Shown here in pieces: positions 11,957-24,900 of a DNA stretch of 64,000 bases (the stretch's first letter is position 1; every line of letters begins with the position of its first letter). The notes under the pieces are model-generated. The model was given only the letters and a program-made list of their open reading frames with translations, did not search any database and had not been told where the DNA came from. A program made the position numbers and the translations under genes. The stretch is from Medicago truncatula. Lineage: Eukaryota > Streptophyta > Magnoliopsida > Fabales > Fabaceae. The DNA lies in contig NC_053042.1 of NCBI RefSeq assembly GCF_003473485.1, forward strand, positions 36,112,762-36,176,761, in the 5' to 3' direction.

Positions 11957-12565
11957 AGACCCAAAATTAAATTAGAATAAAGGAGAAGGAATTTTTAATA
12001 TTATCTCAATTAATGTTAAGAAAAGACATGATATCGGTTTTAATTACAATCACTTGTAATGGTCAATTATAGATTGGTTACATGAGAATTGTTGACAATA
12101 AAATCGAACCTAGTCCCAAACTAAACCATTTGCAATGTAAATGGACACGAAGACTCTAACCACCAAATTAAGTGCAAATTGTTTTATTAATTCAATCTAG
12201 AGGGACAAACTAAAAAAATTTGTTCGACTTATCATCAAGAACAAATCTAAGATGATTTTTAGAAAAGGTTTAAGAAGGCAAACAATAATTTCATAATTTG
12301 ATTAAGATGGAGGTTATAGCTAAACACACTAAATATCTTGGCTAAAATGGTGTAGGAGGATCCAAGAAACATGTGTTTAATTTCATCATTTGGTGTGTTT
12401 GTTGAAGTGGTGGAAGGTAGGAAAACTACGTTTAGAGAGAAGCTCAAGTTTGTAGCTTCCAAATATCATGGCAATATTTGCATCGAAACGCGGAAATTGG
12501 TGATTCAACGCTACACCAAACATAGTAATTATAGGATTTTAAAGAAGAAAAAAATGGTCGCATAA

Positions 12566-12890
12566 TCTATTTCTACTTATGTTATGAGTTGTTTCCTTCT
12601 TTCAAAATTACATGACCAACTTGAAAGCGTGATTTGCAATTTGTGGTGGGGTAGCAAGTAGAGTGAGTGAAGATTCATTGAAAAAATTGGGAAACTATTT
12701 GCAGAAGGAATTGTGACGGTGGCATTGGCTTTAGAACCTTTAGTACTATTAATGAAGTCATGTTAGCAAAAAAAAGTTGGAAGCTTCTAGCTAACCTTAG
12801 TTTTTTTTTTTTTTTGAAGGATTCTTGCTAACCTTGGTTCTCTTGTGTTTAAGTGCCTTAACAAAAAGTGTTACCCTAATTCCTCCGATT
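12566..12890 (+). mobile_element. Degenerate LINE (L1-type) reverse transcriptase fragment
   Basis: Reading plus strand with stops and frame changes, the translation gives STYVMSCFLLSKLHDQLES, then a CNLWWGSK block, then GGIGFRTFSTINEVMLAKKS and SWKLLANL. These are the conserved blocks of the C-terminal part of plant L1 reverse transcriptases (IPTYxMSCFLLP, FWWG, GGLGFR, N-AMLAKQ-WR). In-frame stops make it non-functional. Only the C-terminal part is recognisable; upstream sequence to about 12250 may belong to the same relic but shows no clear motifs. Confidence 0.75.
12786..12837. repeat. Oligo(T) micro-insertion inside the dead LINE
   Basis: TCTAGCTAACCTTAG (12786-12800) and TCTTGCTAACCTTGG (12823-12837) flank 22 bases: fifteen T followed by gaaggat. 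The repeat splits the LINE coding sequence, so the insertion came after the LINE. Confidence 0.65.
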
Positions 12891-12926
12891 TTTTTTTTTT
12901 TTTTTTTACGTTAATTCCTCCGATTT
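12877..12926. repeat. Oligo(T) micro-insertion between perfect 15-bp direct repeats
   Basis: TAATTCCTCCGATTT occurs at 12877-12891 and 12912-12926 and flanks sixteen T plus acgt. It is the cleanest example of this class in the window. Confidence 0.75.
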
Positions 12927-14530
12927 GGAAGCAAAAGATTGTAAATACTAATTTTTTTAGTTATGTTTATGTTAGTATACGATCCATTAATCAAGCCCTT
13001 TAGATTTAGACTCCTCTCTATTTAAGAAATTCATTCTAGTTTAGTAATTACATTATTGAAATATAGTAGCAATTCCTTTGTCTACACGTGCAAACAAACA
13101 CTAAGGATGCACTTGAGCTAATAAAAAATGAATGACAATACCATTTTTGTTGTATAGTGTTTGACTTGTAAAATTGTTCTAAGGACAAGATAAACGGGAG
13201 GCAAGAAACATCACAAAAATTGAAATTCTTGTCATTTACTAAACCGCAACATAATTTTTTGTCCTAAGTACAAGTTGACTAAAACACCAAAATAGTGTTT
13301 TCTCCACCAAAAATCGTATATGGCTAAAGATTGTTCAATATCATAAAAGTTTGATATGTGTTGTTCTAACTTACGCTGTGTTGCTCTACCTTTTGTTGTT
13401 ATGTCCAGTACTTACTTTTTAGCAGATCAAACACATCAATATTGTTCCGGACCGGCAAAAGCCAAATGACAAGGCTAAACATGGCGAGAGTGCAAGTGTA
13501 GTCCTATGCGTATCACCGCACATGAGCACGTCTCGAACCAATCTACACCATCCATCTCATCTCTAACTGCATATGTGGATCATGCCGCATCTCACGGGGA
13601 CGGTTAGTATGCAACGCGTTTATATAAGGGCAAATCAGCATCAACCTCAAGGTACACTTTTATTCACCCATTTTTCGCATATAATCACCTCTTTTTGATA
13701 TTACTTGAGCATTGAAATGTTAACGTGCCTACAAACACCATTCTCCTTCGTCGTAGAAGTTCAACCTCCTCCACGCCACAGCACCGTGAACCACCACCAC
13801 TTCCTATTGATTCAACTTATACTAAATTTAATTGAAGAGTCCAACTTAAAACTGCTTGATCATGTACAATCATATTTTTTGTTCTTCATTTCTACAACAT
13901 CGGCATCTTTACATTAATTTTAAGAGAAATGATATTTGTACAATAATTTTTTAATAAATTTTAGACAACTTTCTCTCTCATACTCACATTATATTTTTGG
14001 AAAATTCTATGGTGAAGTTAACACTATAACATCAAAAATGTAGTGAGTAACACACCACTGTTTGTACAATGGCGTCAAAAGTTCAGTCCTCGTAGTATCA
14101 TCAATTCATTAGATTAACAAAACTAAACTTAATCAAATTTTATCCTACCTTGTTTTAAGTGTAACACCCCACAAAGTGTAACACTTAAGACTATCACATA
14201 ATATCATAAACTCTGTTTGCATGTTAAAGATTCCAACGATAAAATAATATTTGTAAGTCCAAGATGTTGCAAGCATTATTAGATGAATTACTATTGATCA
14301 TTAATCAGTAATCAACAATTTAAAAATGAATCAAACATTAAGATCAAAATTAACTTTTTTAAAAAAGTCAGTTTTCTGACTGCACCGTAGAAGCTCCCTA
14401 TATTCTTACTATTTCTCTTCCTTTTTCTCTATCAATTATTTTTGACCAATTAAAAGAGAGAGAAAGGAGGTTGTCTTTGAAGTTGTTAGCAAGGTTGGTA
14501 AAATATCATTACTCTAATTTTAAACTCTCT
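12927..14530. other. Intergenic, no gene recognised
   Basis: This is AT-rich sequence. A TATATAAG motif near 13620 precedes a 70-codon frame (13705-13917) with no recognisable family motif, which I do not call. A near-palindrome around 14155-14188 (TAAGTGT...ACACTTA) could form a short hairpin. Confidence 0.45.
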
Positions 14531-14573
14531 AATCGATTATACTATTATTTTTTTTACAACAATCGATTATACT
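14531..14573. repeat. Oligo(T) micro-insertion between perfect 13-bp direct repeats
   Basis: AATCGATTATACT at 14531-14543 recurs at 14561-14573. The 17-base insert is attatttttttt-acaac in type, ending acaac as the example at 8608-8658 ends ac. Confidence 0.65.
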
Positions 14574-15020
14574 TCTTAATTGCACTTCACATATTTTCTT
14601 ACACTTTCTTTAATTTGGCCAGAATAATTGACTTATAACTTTCGGAAGGGCTCACTTAGATGAAACAATAGGAATGTGAATAATACAATAAATCCAATAT
14701 TATTTTACCCAAGTGAAAACGAAACACATTTTATTTGTCACCTTAGCCAACACAAATGATTCCATCACCGCAACCAACAAGCATGGCTATGGTGATGTTT
14801 AGTTGACAAAAAACAAATTGAATCCATTTCAATTCCCTACTGGAATGAACTTCAACATAAAAAGAACATATTCATACAACCAAACAATATTAAATTTTAG
14901 ACATGAATATATGCAATAAACAAACAAAAAAAAAAAAACAATTTTTTTTTCTCGGAGGTATTATAAGATATATCTTCAGCACACCAGCAATGGCCTGAAC
15001 TGAAATAGTTGTAGAGTCTC

Positions 15021-16301
15021 TCAATTAGCCACTCTCAGTGCTTTCTTGATATCATTCTGTCAAAGATATGTGAAAATGCAAAATAATTTAACCTCTCAAA
15101 GATATATAAATATGCATAGATAATGAAATATGTATACAAAGCAATTTCAGAGAGAGAAAGAAAAAGTACTTCAATGGCTAATGGTTGGGTGGTTGGACTA
15201 TAACGTTGGATGACACGGCCTTCCTCATCAACTAAAAACTTTGTAAAATTCCACTTGATCCTTCTTGATCCCAAACTTCCACATTTTTGTGATTTCAGGT
15301 ATTTATACACAGGTGCTGTATCTTGTCCATTCACACGTATCTACACATTTAAACATATTTCATGTGTAACATTAATCACCCAATGTGTTACATTATGTGT
15401 CATCTATAAAGCACGTGTCTCACGTCCGATATCGATGCATATAATTATACTAAATTATGTGATTTTTTTTTTTTCAAATTATTAGCACCAAAAACCAAAA
15501 ACTTGTGCAAGAAGCATCACATATTATATCATACCTTCCCTAAAATGGGATACTCAGCCTTATATCTGTCACAGGCAAAATCTTGTGCCTCCTGACTAGT
15601 CCCTGGTTCTTTCCTTAAAAATTGATTGCATGGAAATCCCAATATCTCAAGACCTAACATCAACAAACAAAGACATATATTCTCAAATCAGATTACATGA
15701 ATCAAAATACGTGATAATATTTTCTTTATGTTAGACATCAATTCTGATAAATAAATAAATAACATATGCATACCTATCTCCTTGTATTTGGTGTAAAGCT
15801 GAGTTAACTGGGTGTAATTGGCATCTGCAAAGTTGCTGTTTTTTTTTTTTTTTGTTTTAACGTCCATGAATTAGTTAGCCATAAAATTAAGGAAGAAAGT
15901 AGGAAACAAACACAATAAGAAAGTAGATTTATTAGAAAATGAAAATAACAACCATTTTGAAGCAACATTAACTACAAGAAGAACTTTCCCTCTGTAGATA
16001 CCAAGGTTCACTTCTTTGCCCCTTGCATCCTGTTCCAAACACCACAATGATAATGAATTTGTTTCGGTCAAGACTTTGATTTGATATTCATGTATAGTTT
16101 TATTTTTATTTATACATCGTCAAATATATCTATGACTTTAGAAATAGTTATGATTAATGTTTAACGTTTTTAACGATATGATAGAACGTTATGATTAATT
16201 TATCGACAGTATAAAACATTTTTACATTAACGGTGTATAGCTTATACCTTGACTTTGTATTCATGAATAGAATTTTCCAAGACTGATTGTGTAGCACCCA
16301 T
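15021..16301 (-). CDS. GPX5: Glutathione peroxidase (GPX4/GPX5-like, thioredoxin-dependent type), 172 aa
   Basis: Six exons join in frame on the minus strand: 16248-16301, 15953-16029, 15774-15835, 15535-15653, 15170-15340 and 15021-15056. The protein starts [18 protein letters not shown] and carries the family landmarks: VVNVASKC with the peroxidatic Cys44, GFPCNQF (Cys73), [11 protein letters not shown] with Cys92 at the usual resolving position, and IKWNFTKFL (Trp134). Cysteine replaces selenocysteine, as in all plant GPXs, which mainly use thioredoxin to reduce hydroperoxides. [11 protein letters not shown] and VRVNGQD-APVYK fit the Arabidopsis GPX4/GPX5 branch. There is no transit peptide, but an MG start allows N-myristoylation and membrane anchoring. 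The Cys44 codon is split by intron 2 (TG|C), so that splice decides the active site. The symbol reflects the closest branch, not proven orthology. Confidence 0.93.
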
Positions 16302-18499
16302 TTCTGTGTCTGTCTTCAAGAACTAAACAAACACTCTTATTACTTTTTCTTTTCTCCTCCAAATTTTTATCCAAGAGTTGGACTTTTGTTTAATGTTTAT
16401 GTCTTGCATATTACACAGTTCAATTATTTATAGCATTCCCATTCTCAATATGATTCTGTGAATTAGTGGCGTATAAAACTATTTTTTGATAATAAAGTCA
16501 ACAAATAATTTTAGTTACAACATTTTTCAATGGATTTGAATAACATGAATCAACAGTTACCAATATTTTAACAGGATCACAACCAATATGTTTATTTCAT
16601 CAATGGATTAATGTTGCGCACTTATGTTTTTAATACCATTGATTGGTCAGCTTACACCCTGGTGGTATCATAACATGGCTACCATGATCTTGTAATTTGG
16701 ATTAGGATCAAAGAAATCTAATTGCAAAAATAATTTATCTTTATTAATTTAGAAATAGACTAAGAGGAGTGGATATATCCCGAGCTAGGATTTTTTTAAT
16801 TTGTAAAATATTTAGAAATAAATTAAAAGAAAAATATAAAAAACTAATTGAAGGGAAAAATATATAAAATTTATGAATCAGCTAAGAACACGCATGAATA
16901 AGTTCAAAATTGATCTAAAATTTGAAAATAAAAAAATTAAATATGATATGCATCATTCTTTGAAAATATATATATATCAAGAGGTTAAAACTAATTTCGA
17001 AGAAGCAAATTTTTGCTAACGAATGTTGGTCCATTTAGATGGCAGTGGAGGTATGAATGCATGTGTCATGGCCTCCACACATTTACTTATACAGTGATCT
17101 GTTTAATCTAGAAGTAATTTTGTCATGAATTATTCTGTTTAATAATTATTATATGCGATGAATTTTACTAATTTAATCATTAATTATTGTCATCATATAT
17201 TAATGATCATGCACTTCTTACATAACTATCCAATAATATATAATTAGCTGCTACAAAAAGTTTATTTTGTCAAAAAATAGTAGAAACATGAAAGTCAAAT
17301 GATATCCATGTGTTTAATAAATATATTTCATAATTTTCTTACACTTTCAATCTCCTAAGCAACTACAAAGAGAGCTAATTAGTTAACTTTATAAATTGTC
17401 TCTTTAGTTAACAATAAAAACTGTCAAAAACAATAGTTAAAACCTTCTCGTGAAAAAATAATCAGCTTCACCACTCTTAGAATTACTCTTAAAACTAACA
17501 AAAATTGACTCACTACTCACTCCAACTCAAAATAATAGTCGTTTAATATTTGTACATGATTTTTCTTTACATTATTTTACATGACTTTTAAGAAAATGAG
17601 ATTGCATTGTGTTTCTAATGGTAAAATTAATATCATTTATTAAAATACTCTTATTAATTATAGTTTGTGGAGTGGTTAAGTTGGATGAAATTCAATAAAA
17701 TAAATGTATAATTGTGAAAAAGTAATAAATAAAATATTGCATTGGTATTTTAAAGAGACAAATATTTTAAGGCAGAAAACAAAAATACTGAAAAAACAAT
17801 TATTTTGAGACGGTGGGAGCATATATCAGTGTGTATAATATTTAGATTTTGTGAGCTAAATTTTATGTAATAAACACTAAATCCTCTAAAAAACCAAAAA
17901 ACACTAAATCCTTTAGATTATAACGATTATTTAGATTTACTAAAAAAACACTAAATCCTTTAAATACCAAATAAAAATTATAATAAAGTAACATTAACAA
18001 GCAAGTTAAAAAGTAAACATTAATAATAAAAAAAACGCAATATGCTAGTACTTTATTTAAAATACAATATGATGGTACTTGAAAAATACATTTCTGTATG
18101 ATATTTTAGGATTTTTAAGAGTACTGATTTTGAAGACTTTGGGGAGAAGAAGTATCTTTCGCTAAAAGAATCAAACGCCTGCAAAGAATGAAGGGTACAA
18201 CATTATTTTCTTCTTTCCTTTATTTTCCAAAGCCGGACGCAAGTAAGACATTTATCCCAAAAATGTGCATTACCTAAAGCTTTTGGGTCCAATGTTCCAG
18301 TTGAACACACCAACTGTTACATTTATAGATTCCAGATTCCAACAAGCATATCAAACCACTGTCGCACACGGTTTTATGCAAGGCTCACATCCAAAGATTT
18401 GGCAACCACTAACAGGCCATGCACACAGCCTTGAGTTGGCATACCAAATACCCAGGCAAACAATGAATGGGAGAATATAGTTGAATTGGCAGAGAAGTT
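16302..18499. other. GPX promoter and AT-rich spacer
   Basis: The spacer holds the presumed GPX promoter and no other recognisable gene. A 14-base sequence AAACACTAAATCCT is repeated three times, at 17872-17885, 17899-17912 and 17946-17959, with A-rich spacers, which recalls the micro-insertions elsewhere. Confidence 0.5.
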
Positions 18500-18963
18500 T
18501 CCCTTAAATTAACAACAATTCCAGGAAATATTCACTGAAATGTATACATATATATGTACTGATCTAAATTCTATAAGGGCTTTCATGAAATAAATTATAA
18601 AATTTGGCGGTGGAAAATTTTGACACAACCTAAATAAGTTAAGGTTACACCTCTCTGACAACTCTACAACGACTTTTCCTGCCCTGCATTCTGCAGAGAA
18701 TAGGCTTAAAATACATATGTACAACAAATCTAGTAGATCATTCACATGTCCTGTGCAGATTATGTTGAATCCTCCTCAAAGGAGTCCTGCATGTACAGAA
18801 TGATGGACCATAAACACCTCCTAAACAAAGCCAGAGTTCAGGCCGAAAAGAGTCTGTATACCTAGCAATCAAGGAGGGAAACATGAATACCACAAACACT
18901 AATAGTTGAAGGACAACCCGACAGTTAATCAGAAACATACCGGACTTGGATCCTTGGTTACTA
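18500..18963 (-). other. Probable 3' UTR of the HUA2-like gene
   Basis: The sequence continues past the HUA2-like stop codon without a new gene. A donor-like CCG|GTATG near 18940 could begin a 3' UTR intron. The poly(A) site is not resolved. Confidence 0.5.
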
Positions 18964-21900
18964 TCACCTGGGCCGCCAAAAGCCTGGACCTGACATGCAA
19001 ACATAATTTCCCATTAATTTTCCAATGTGCAAGGGTCTAAGAAGATCATCTAATAGAGAATTATCATGGTAGAGGAAAAATAATGGTAAAGGGGGATGAA
19101 CCTCTGTTTGTAACTGGAATTGCATCTTCAAAGGGTGGTCTAAATGGCATGGAGTTCCTGTGATTCATTGACCGGGGAGGAAATCTCCACCCGTGATCTG
19201 GTATTCTAGGTGGTTCACATGGATGACACCCATATGGGGAAGGCATATCTTCGTCATGATACCTAGGACCTACCCAATAAAAAAAGCTTAATTTCAATAT
19301 ACATATCAACAAAAAAGAAAAACCATCACATGGCCAATCAATATGAATATACACTACCACCATCAAAATAAGCATCAATTATTCCAATCTTACCGGGATA
19401 AGGTGGGGGGACATCCCATCTCTCTCGATAATCATATGGAGGTGGTTTTAATCTTTCGTGATTATTATGGTAGAAGTGTTCTCTCTCCATGTTCTCCACA
19501 AAATGTTGCCTATTGGAGTAAGGAGGAGGTGGTGGAACCTCCCTTCGATGTCTTGCATGCTGTTCCCCGTGAACAAAAGAAAACTGATTCGACGGCACAT
19601 GGCGAGGCGGCCTTATAGAGTGCCCTCTATCATGCATAGTAACACCATCAGAATGTCGATAATTTACTGGATGCGGTACAGGGAAACTGTTGAAAGAGCG
19701 ATCAGACTCTGAAATGTGTGCTTCCCTATATTCTGGGGCATGATGGTGCACTGCATTACTAATAGGTTGGCTACTCCTCGGTGCAGCCAAGGGCCGATCC
19801 ATAGGATGAAGTGGGTTGTCTTTCACGCACTGCAAAAGGACCAAGTAGAAAGGACACCCATTAGTTGTTAACTCTTGGTGCCAGAGGTTATTTAAATAGT
19901 AATCTTAAGCGAAATTTGTGAAACATACCTGTGATTCTGTATGACCTCTAGAATTAAATACAGTACGGCATGGATCAGAGGTAGATGAAACAAGGTGTGG
20001 CATAGGAAGTGGTGGTGGAGGAGGTGGTGGTGGTGGAGGTGGTGGTGGAGGGGCTAATGGTGGTGGCACGGAAGATTGAGGCACAAGCTGATGTGGAGGG
20101 GCGGAGGGCAGATGAATATTATTCTCAAACTGTGTGGCATTTCCTCTATCAACATTGGAAAATGAATTCATTTCAACATCACGAGAGGGAGACACATCTT
20201 CCATTTCAAGCTCACCGTCAACATCTTCCAAGATATGCCTGTGTTTATCAATTATAGAAGTCATTTCATGTACTTCAGAATTATGCTCAGGTGTGACAGC
20301 CTCAAAATTGCCTCCATCAGAATCACTCTCTTCATTGTCATCTTCATCTTTAAGCATTCGAGGCATGCAAAATCCAGGTAACTGCAAACTTGAGTTGCTA
20401 CAAGATCAAAAGAAAGTTTAAGTAACCACACTCCCAGCAGTGTATGATAATATAGAAAAAATTGTGCTAACAAAATCAAACCTTCCATATTCGTCAACAT
20501 GCATACCCTCCATTTCTCTTATAGGGTCATCCAAAGCCCTCTCTGTTCTTAATGATCGTCGTGAATAGACACCTGCAGAAACTGAACTATATAAATCCAA
20601 TTCCCGGATATGATGGCGAACCATGGGCTCTGGTAGGATTTTTCTCTCCAACCACAGCCTTAAAACCTATAAAAAGTTAAAAGATAATGTTAACAAAGAA
20701 TGATAATAAAAAACAGAGCAGTCAGAAATAAAAGCATGCAGATTTAACTCTACTAAAAATGAAACTTAATTAACTTGCCTTAAGACATTGCCTACGGTTC
20801 TCCTGTGCAGCATTTCCGGTAGGCACGGCAGCAGATAATAGTCGAGGTAGGACTGCTTGGATAGCGGATGAATATACTAAACAAACATCACCTGGAAAAA
20901 TCGGACATCTTAGATATCAATTAATTATCAAATGTTGGCTTCAATCTATTCTTTCTTCTCTTTTGGTCAACAAGACTCGAGTAGCAAAGCAATAAACAAG
21001 TTACCTTTTAAACCTCGAGAAAACTGTGCGATAGAGTCAACAAGAAAAAACAAATCCACCCTCCGATGCAGACTTGATTCAGTTTCCAGATTATCGGCAA
21101 GAATTTCCATGACCTGTAATACAGCCAAACATCCAAAAATATGCATATGGCATCAAATAAAAGACATGGTAAATTTCATAAAATAAAATTTTTTACATAG
21201 GAATTAACAGCAATGCCCATTCAAAGATTTTAACTCCCATTGATGCCCAGATTCCAGAAGAAAAATAACAGTACATACATGTTCCAAATTTGAGGTCTAA
21301 ATTCAAAGCTACACTTTGGAAAGCAAACTCGATGAAACTCCAATGTGGTTAGAACTCAAGCTTTTGGTTAGGCCTCTTATTGTATTGTTATTATATTATA
21401 TTGGGCTGCAATTATTATGTTATCAGCAACAGCCAGCATGTTTTAGTAAGCATTTATGTTACTAAGCATGCATTTATCTTATTAGACAAATTTCAAATAA
21501 ATGGGAAAACTGAAGGAAAAATCAAAAGGCATTTTATTTTGGGACTGGATATTGATTGCTGCATACCAAGATTTCGAATGCTTGGGAGAGACCAAGACTC
21601 TCAAATTTCTTAGATAGGAAGTGTCTGTCTGTCTATCTATACACACACACACACGCGCACGCACACATAGGATAAAAGATGGCCTGAACATGTGTTTATA
21701 TGTGGGGGCGATCCTCATCTCACAAGCCAGTTGTGTGGGGTTGTGTAAGGCCCAACCACAATTTCTAAGAGAGACCAATCTCTTCCCTTTTTTAGAGAGA
21801 GAGAGAGAGAGAGAGAGACCAATCTCTTGGAAGGGAGAGACCAAGACTCTAGAATTTCTTCGATAGGGAATTCCTTGTAATAGTAGACTCTCTTTCCTTA

Positions 21901-24900
21901 GAAACTAATTGGCAGTTATTGGAAGTTATGCTTTTATTGTGTCAGTTATGTTTATTGTTAGGAATATATGGAGAAAGTGATTATGGGATAGTTATTGAAT
22001 GGTTATGTGAGAGAGGGAGGGAAAGACCAATCTCTTGAACTCTTGGCAGGGAGAAGAGACCAAGACCCTAGAATTTCTTAGATATGCATTTTCTTGTGAC
22101 AGTACACTATCTCTTTCCTTAGTTTACGTGTGAATTCAGCATTCCAAATGGTGTGTGAATTCTGCATTCCAAATGGTGTGTGAATTCTGTTTCTGTTGTG
22201 AACATATGCTACCACCAATAAAAGTCAGTTTCTATGATTAAATAGTGTTTCGGTACCAGTTTCTAACACTTTCAGCTTAATTCCCACATTTATAACATGC
22301 CCACTTTGGTCTTCACTTCAATAAGGAAATCAATGATAAACAAATGATCTTCAATCTATTTCTCTACAGTACAGGTGAAACCAGTAATTCAATACCAAAA
22401 ATAAGGAAACAATGCAGCACAAAATTATTATAATCAGTGATAAATGAATGATCTTTGGCCTTCACTTCAATAAGGAAATCAATGATAAATAAATGATCTT
22501 TGGTCCATTTCTCTACAGTACAAGTGAAACCGGCAATTCGATATCAAATGTAAAGAAAATATGCAGTACAAAATTATTACTACTATAATCTATTATCAAA
22601 CATCTGAAACTAATTTGTACAAAAATAATGGTTTGAGAGAAAAGTCTGTTGTAAAAAGACAAAAGTACTATGCATATTCAATTTCAAATGATAATTTTGC
22701 CCTCTGTAGTTGCAGTAAAAATAATATATTTTGTATTTGGGAGCAGTGAATAGAAAGCCAAGGGTCCCATTATTGTAAAGAAAATATGCAGTACAAAATT
22801 ATTACTACTATAATCTATTATCAAACATCTGAAACTAATTTGTACAAAAATAATGGTTTGAGAGAAAAGTCTGTTGTAAAAAGACAAAAGTACTATGCAT
22901 ATTCAATTTCAAATGATAATTTTGCCCTCTGTAGTTGCAGTAAAAATAATATATTTTGTATTTGGGAGCAGTGAATAGAAAGCCAAGGGTCCCATTATTG
23001 TACTAGTATTGAGGAAAAATTGTACTAGTATTGAGGGAAAATAAAAGCAGCAAACAAACAGCAATTTGAAAATTTAGTTGTTTCAATATTCAAATAGTAA
23101 AATCCATTTTATGGCCTAAGGGAGTTTCAAACAAGTAGCAATAACGACAACCATGTAACGTTAACGATCTCATTTTGACCATGATATGAACGATGATATT
23201 TCTGGCCATACCAGGTGTATAATGCATTGAAAGTTCTCCATAACAAGGATAGAAACCAAATTTTAATTTATAAGCAATTATCAAGAACCTTTGCACAGGA
23301 TTTTAATAACTTCACAAGCAATTAACAATCTTTCTATGATACCTGAAGTCACGCGGCATAGCGGGTTGTGGTATAGCCACTATGTCAAAGTTTAGGGAAA
23401 CAACACAACTTATACCACAGTACCACAAATAGTACCACTCATAAAAGCTCAAAAATAAAATAATACACAAAAATGAAGACACATTCGTAATTTATAACCA
23501 AAATTCATTGATACCAGTATTATATATGAATAAAAAAAAATTAGCATGAAATTGACCTAAACGTCCAAAAAAAACGACGACTAGGGGTCCCAACACTATG
23601 CAACACCAATAGTGGCCGCACAACCACTACTGACTACAGTATGGCGTTGTTCAACTTCCTCTAAACTAGAGAGTTATAGCCACTATTTGACAACACATTG
23701 TACTAAATAGTACCATACCCATAAAAGCTTAAAAATAGAATAATACACAATTTAAGAAAAATACAGAACTAGTAACCAAAATTCATTGTTACTAATATTA
23801 GATATGAAGCAAAAATACATTAGCATGAAATGACCAAATTGTCCAAAAAACAGCAGCTAGGGGCCGCTACGTTACGCAACACCTGTAGTGGCCGCACGAC
23901 CACTACTGACTGCAGCACAACATTGTCAATTGCAGATCATTGTGGTTTGTTCAACCCATAGTAGTCAATCTCGGATAGCGGTGTGTAGCGGCCGACCCCA
24001 AAAGTGGGATAGCGTATAGCGGTTTGACAAATAGTGGTCACCGATATTTGATTATTTTTTGGCAAATTACATGAATAATGGTATAAAGTATAAACAAACT
24101 TGTATATTGCTAAAAAAAACTTATAATATTTAATATAAAATTAAATATAACCCTCAAATCTCATGAGACATTCATAAATCAAAACACCAAAAAACAAAAG
24201 ATAGAGGAACAAATAAAAAAATCATAACAAGAGAAACCATAAAACAAAAGAAAACAGAGGAAGAAAAAAAAAGAACAGAGAAACCATACAACAGAGTCAA
24301 TTTGGTTTTAAAAATCCCCAAAATGCCCTAAATCAATTTAGAAATTTGGAAACCATACAAAATGTTTCAAAAATAGGGTCAATTTGGAAATTTTCAACTA
24401 AAATCAAATAGCGGCTGCTATCTCATTCCACACCGCTGCAACGATTAGCTTAGCGGTTCGTCGCCGCTACGCTACGCACGGCCGCTATTGACTACTATGG
24501 TTCAACTTCCTCTAAACTAGAGCGCTATCTATATTTACTTGTAATATAAACTGCATTGTTGGTGACATGTCATATTTACATAGCTCCTCGTTTTTTTTTT
24601 CTTGTAGTCTTGAGATCGAATGGTGTTGTGGCAGCTCTAAAATAATCTTTTTCATTTTATCTAGGGTATACCACACCCTTCGAACTATATTTTCTATTAT
24701 ATATTCCCTTGATTACTAGCCACCACTCACTATATGTAGCCACTAATTGATAAAACATAATACTAAATTGTATATGACAGAACAATAGTAGTTTATTCAA
24801 ATTCCACTATTCTATAGCGCTGCTATTTGACAACACTCCTATACAGCAAGAATGCCGTAATGAAAAGAGAACTAAACAATGCCAAAAAAAAACCAATGAT

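Noticed and set aside
13705-13917. 70-codon frame downstream of a TATATAAG motif
   Set aside because: No recognisable domain, atypical composition and no supporting splice or poly(A) signals; noted only as possible.
19905-20421. Plus-strand frames opposite HUA2 exon 8
   Set aside because: They are the complement of the polyproline and acidic codons; the minus strand explains the sequence.
22561-22974. Two identical 62-codon frames as a duplicated small gene
   Set aside because: They lie in an intron, have no family motif, and are identical only because the whole 225-bp unit is duplicated.
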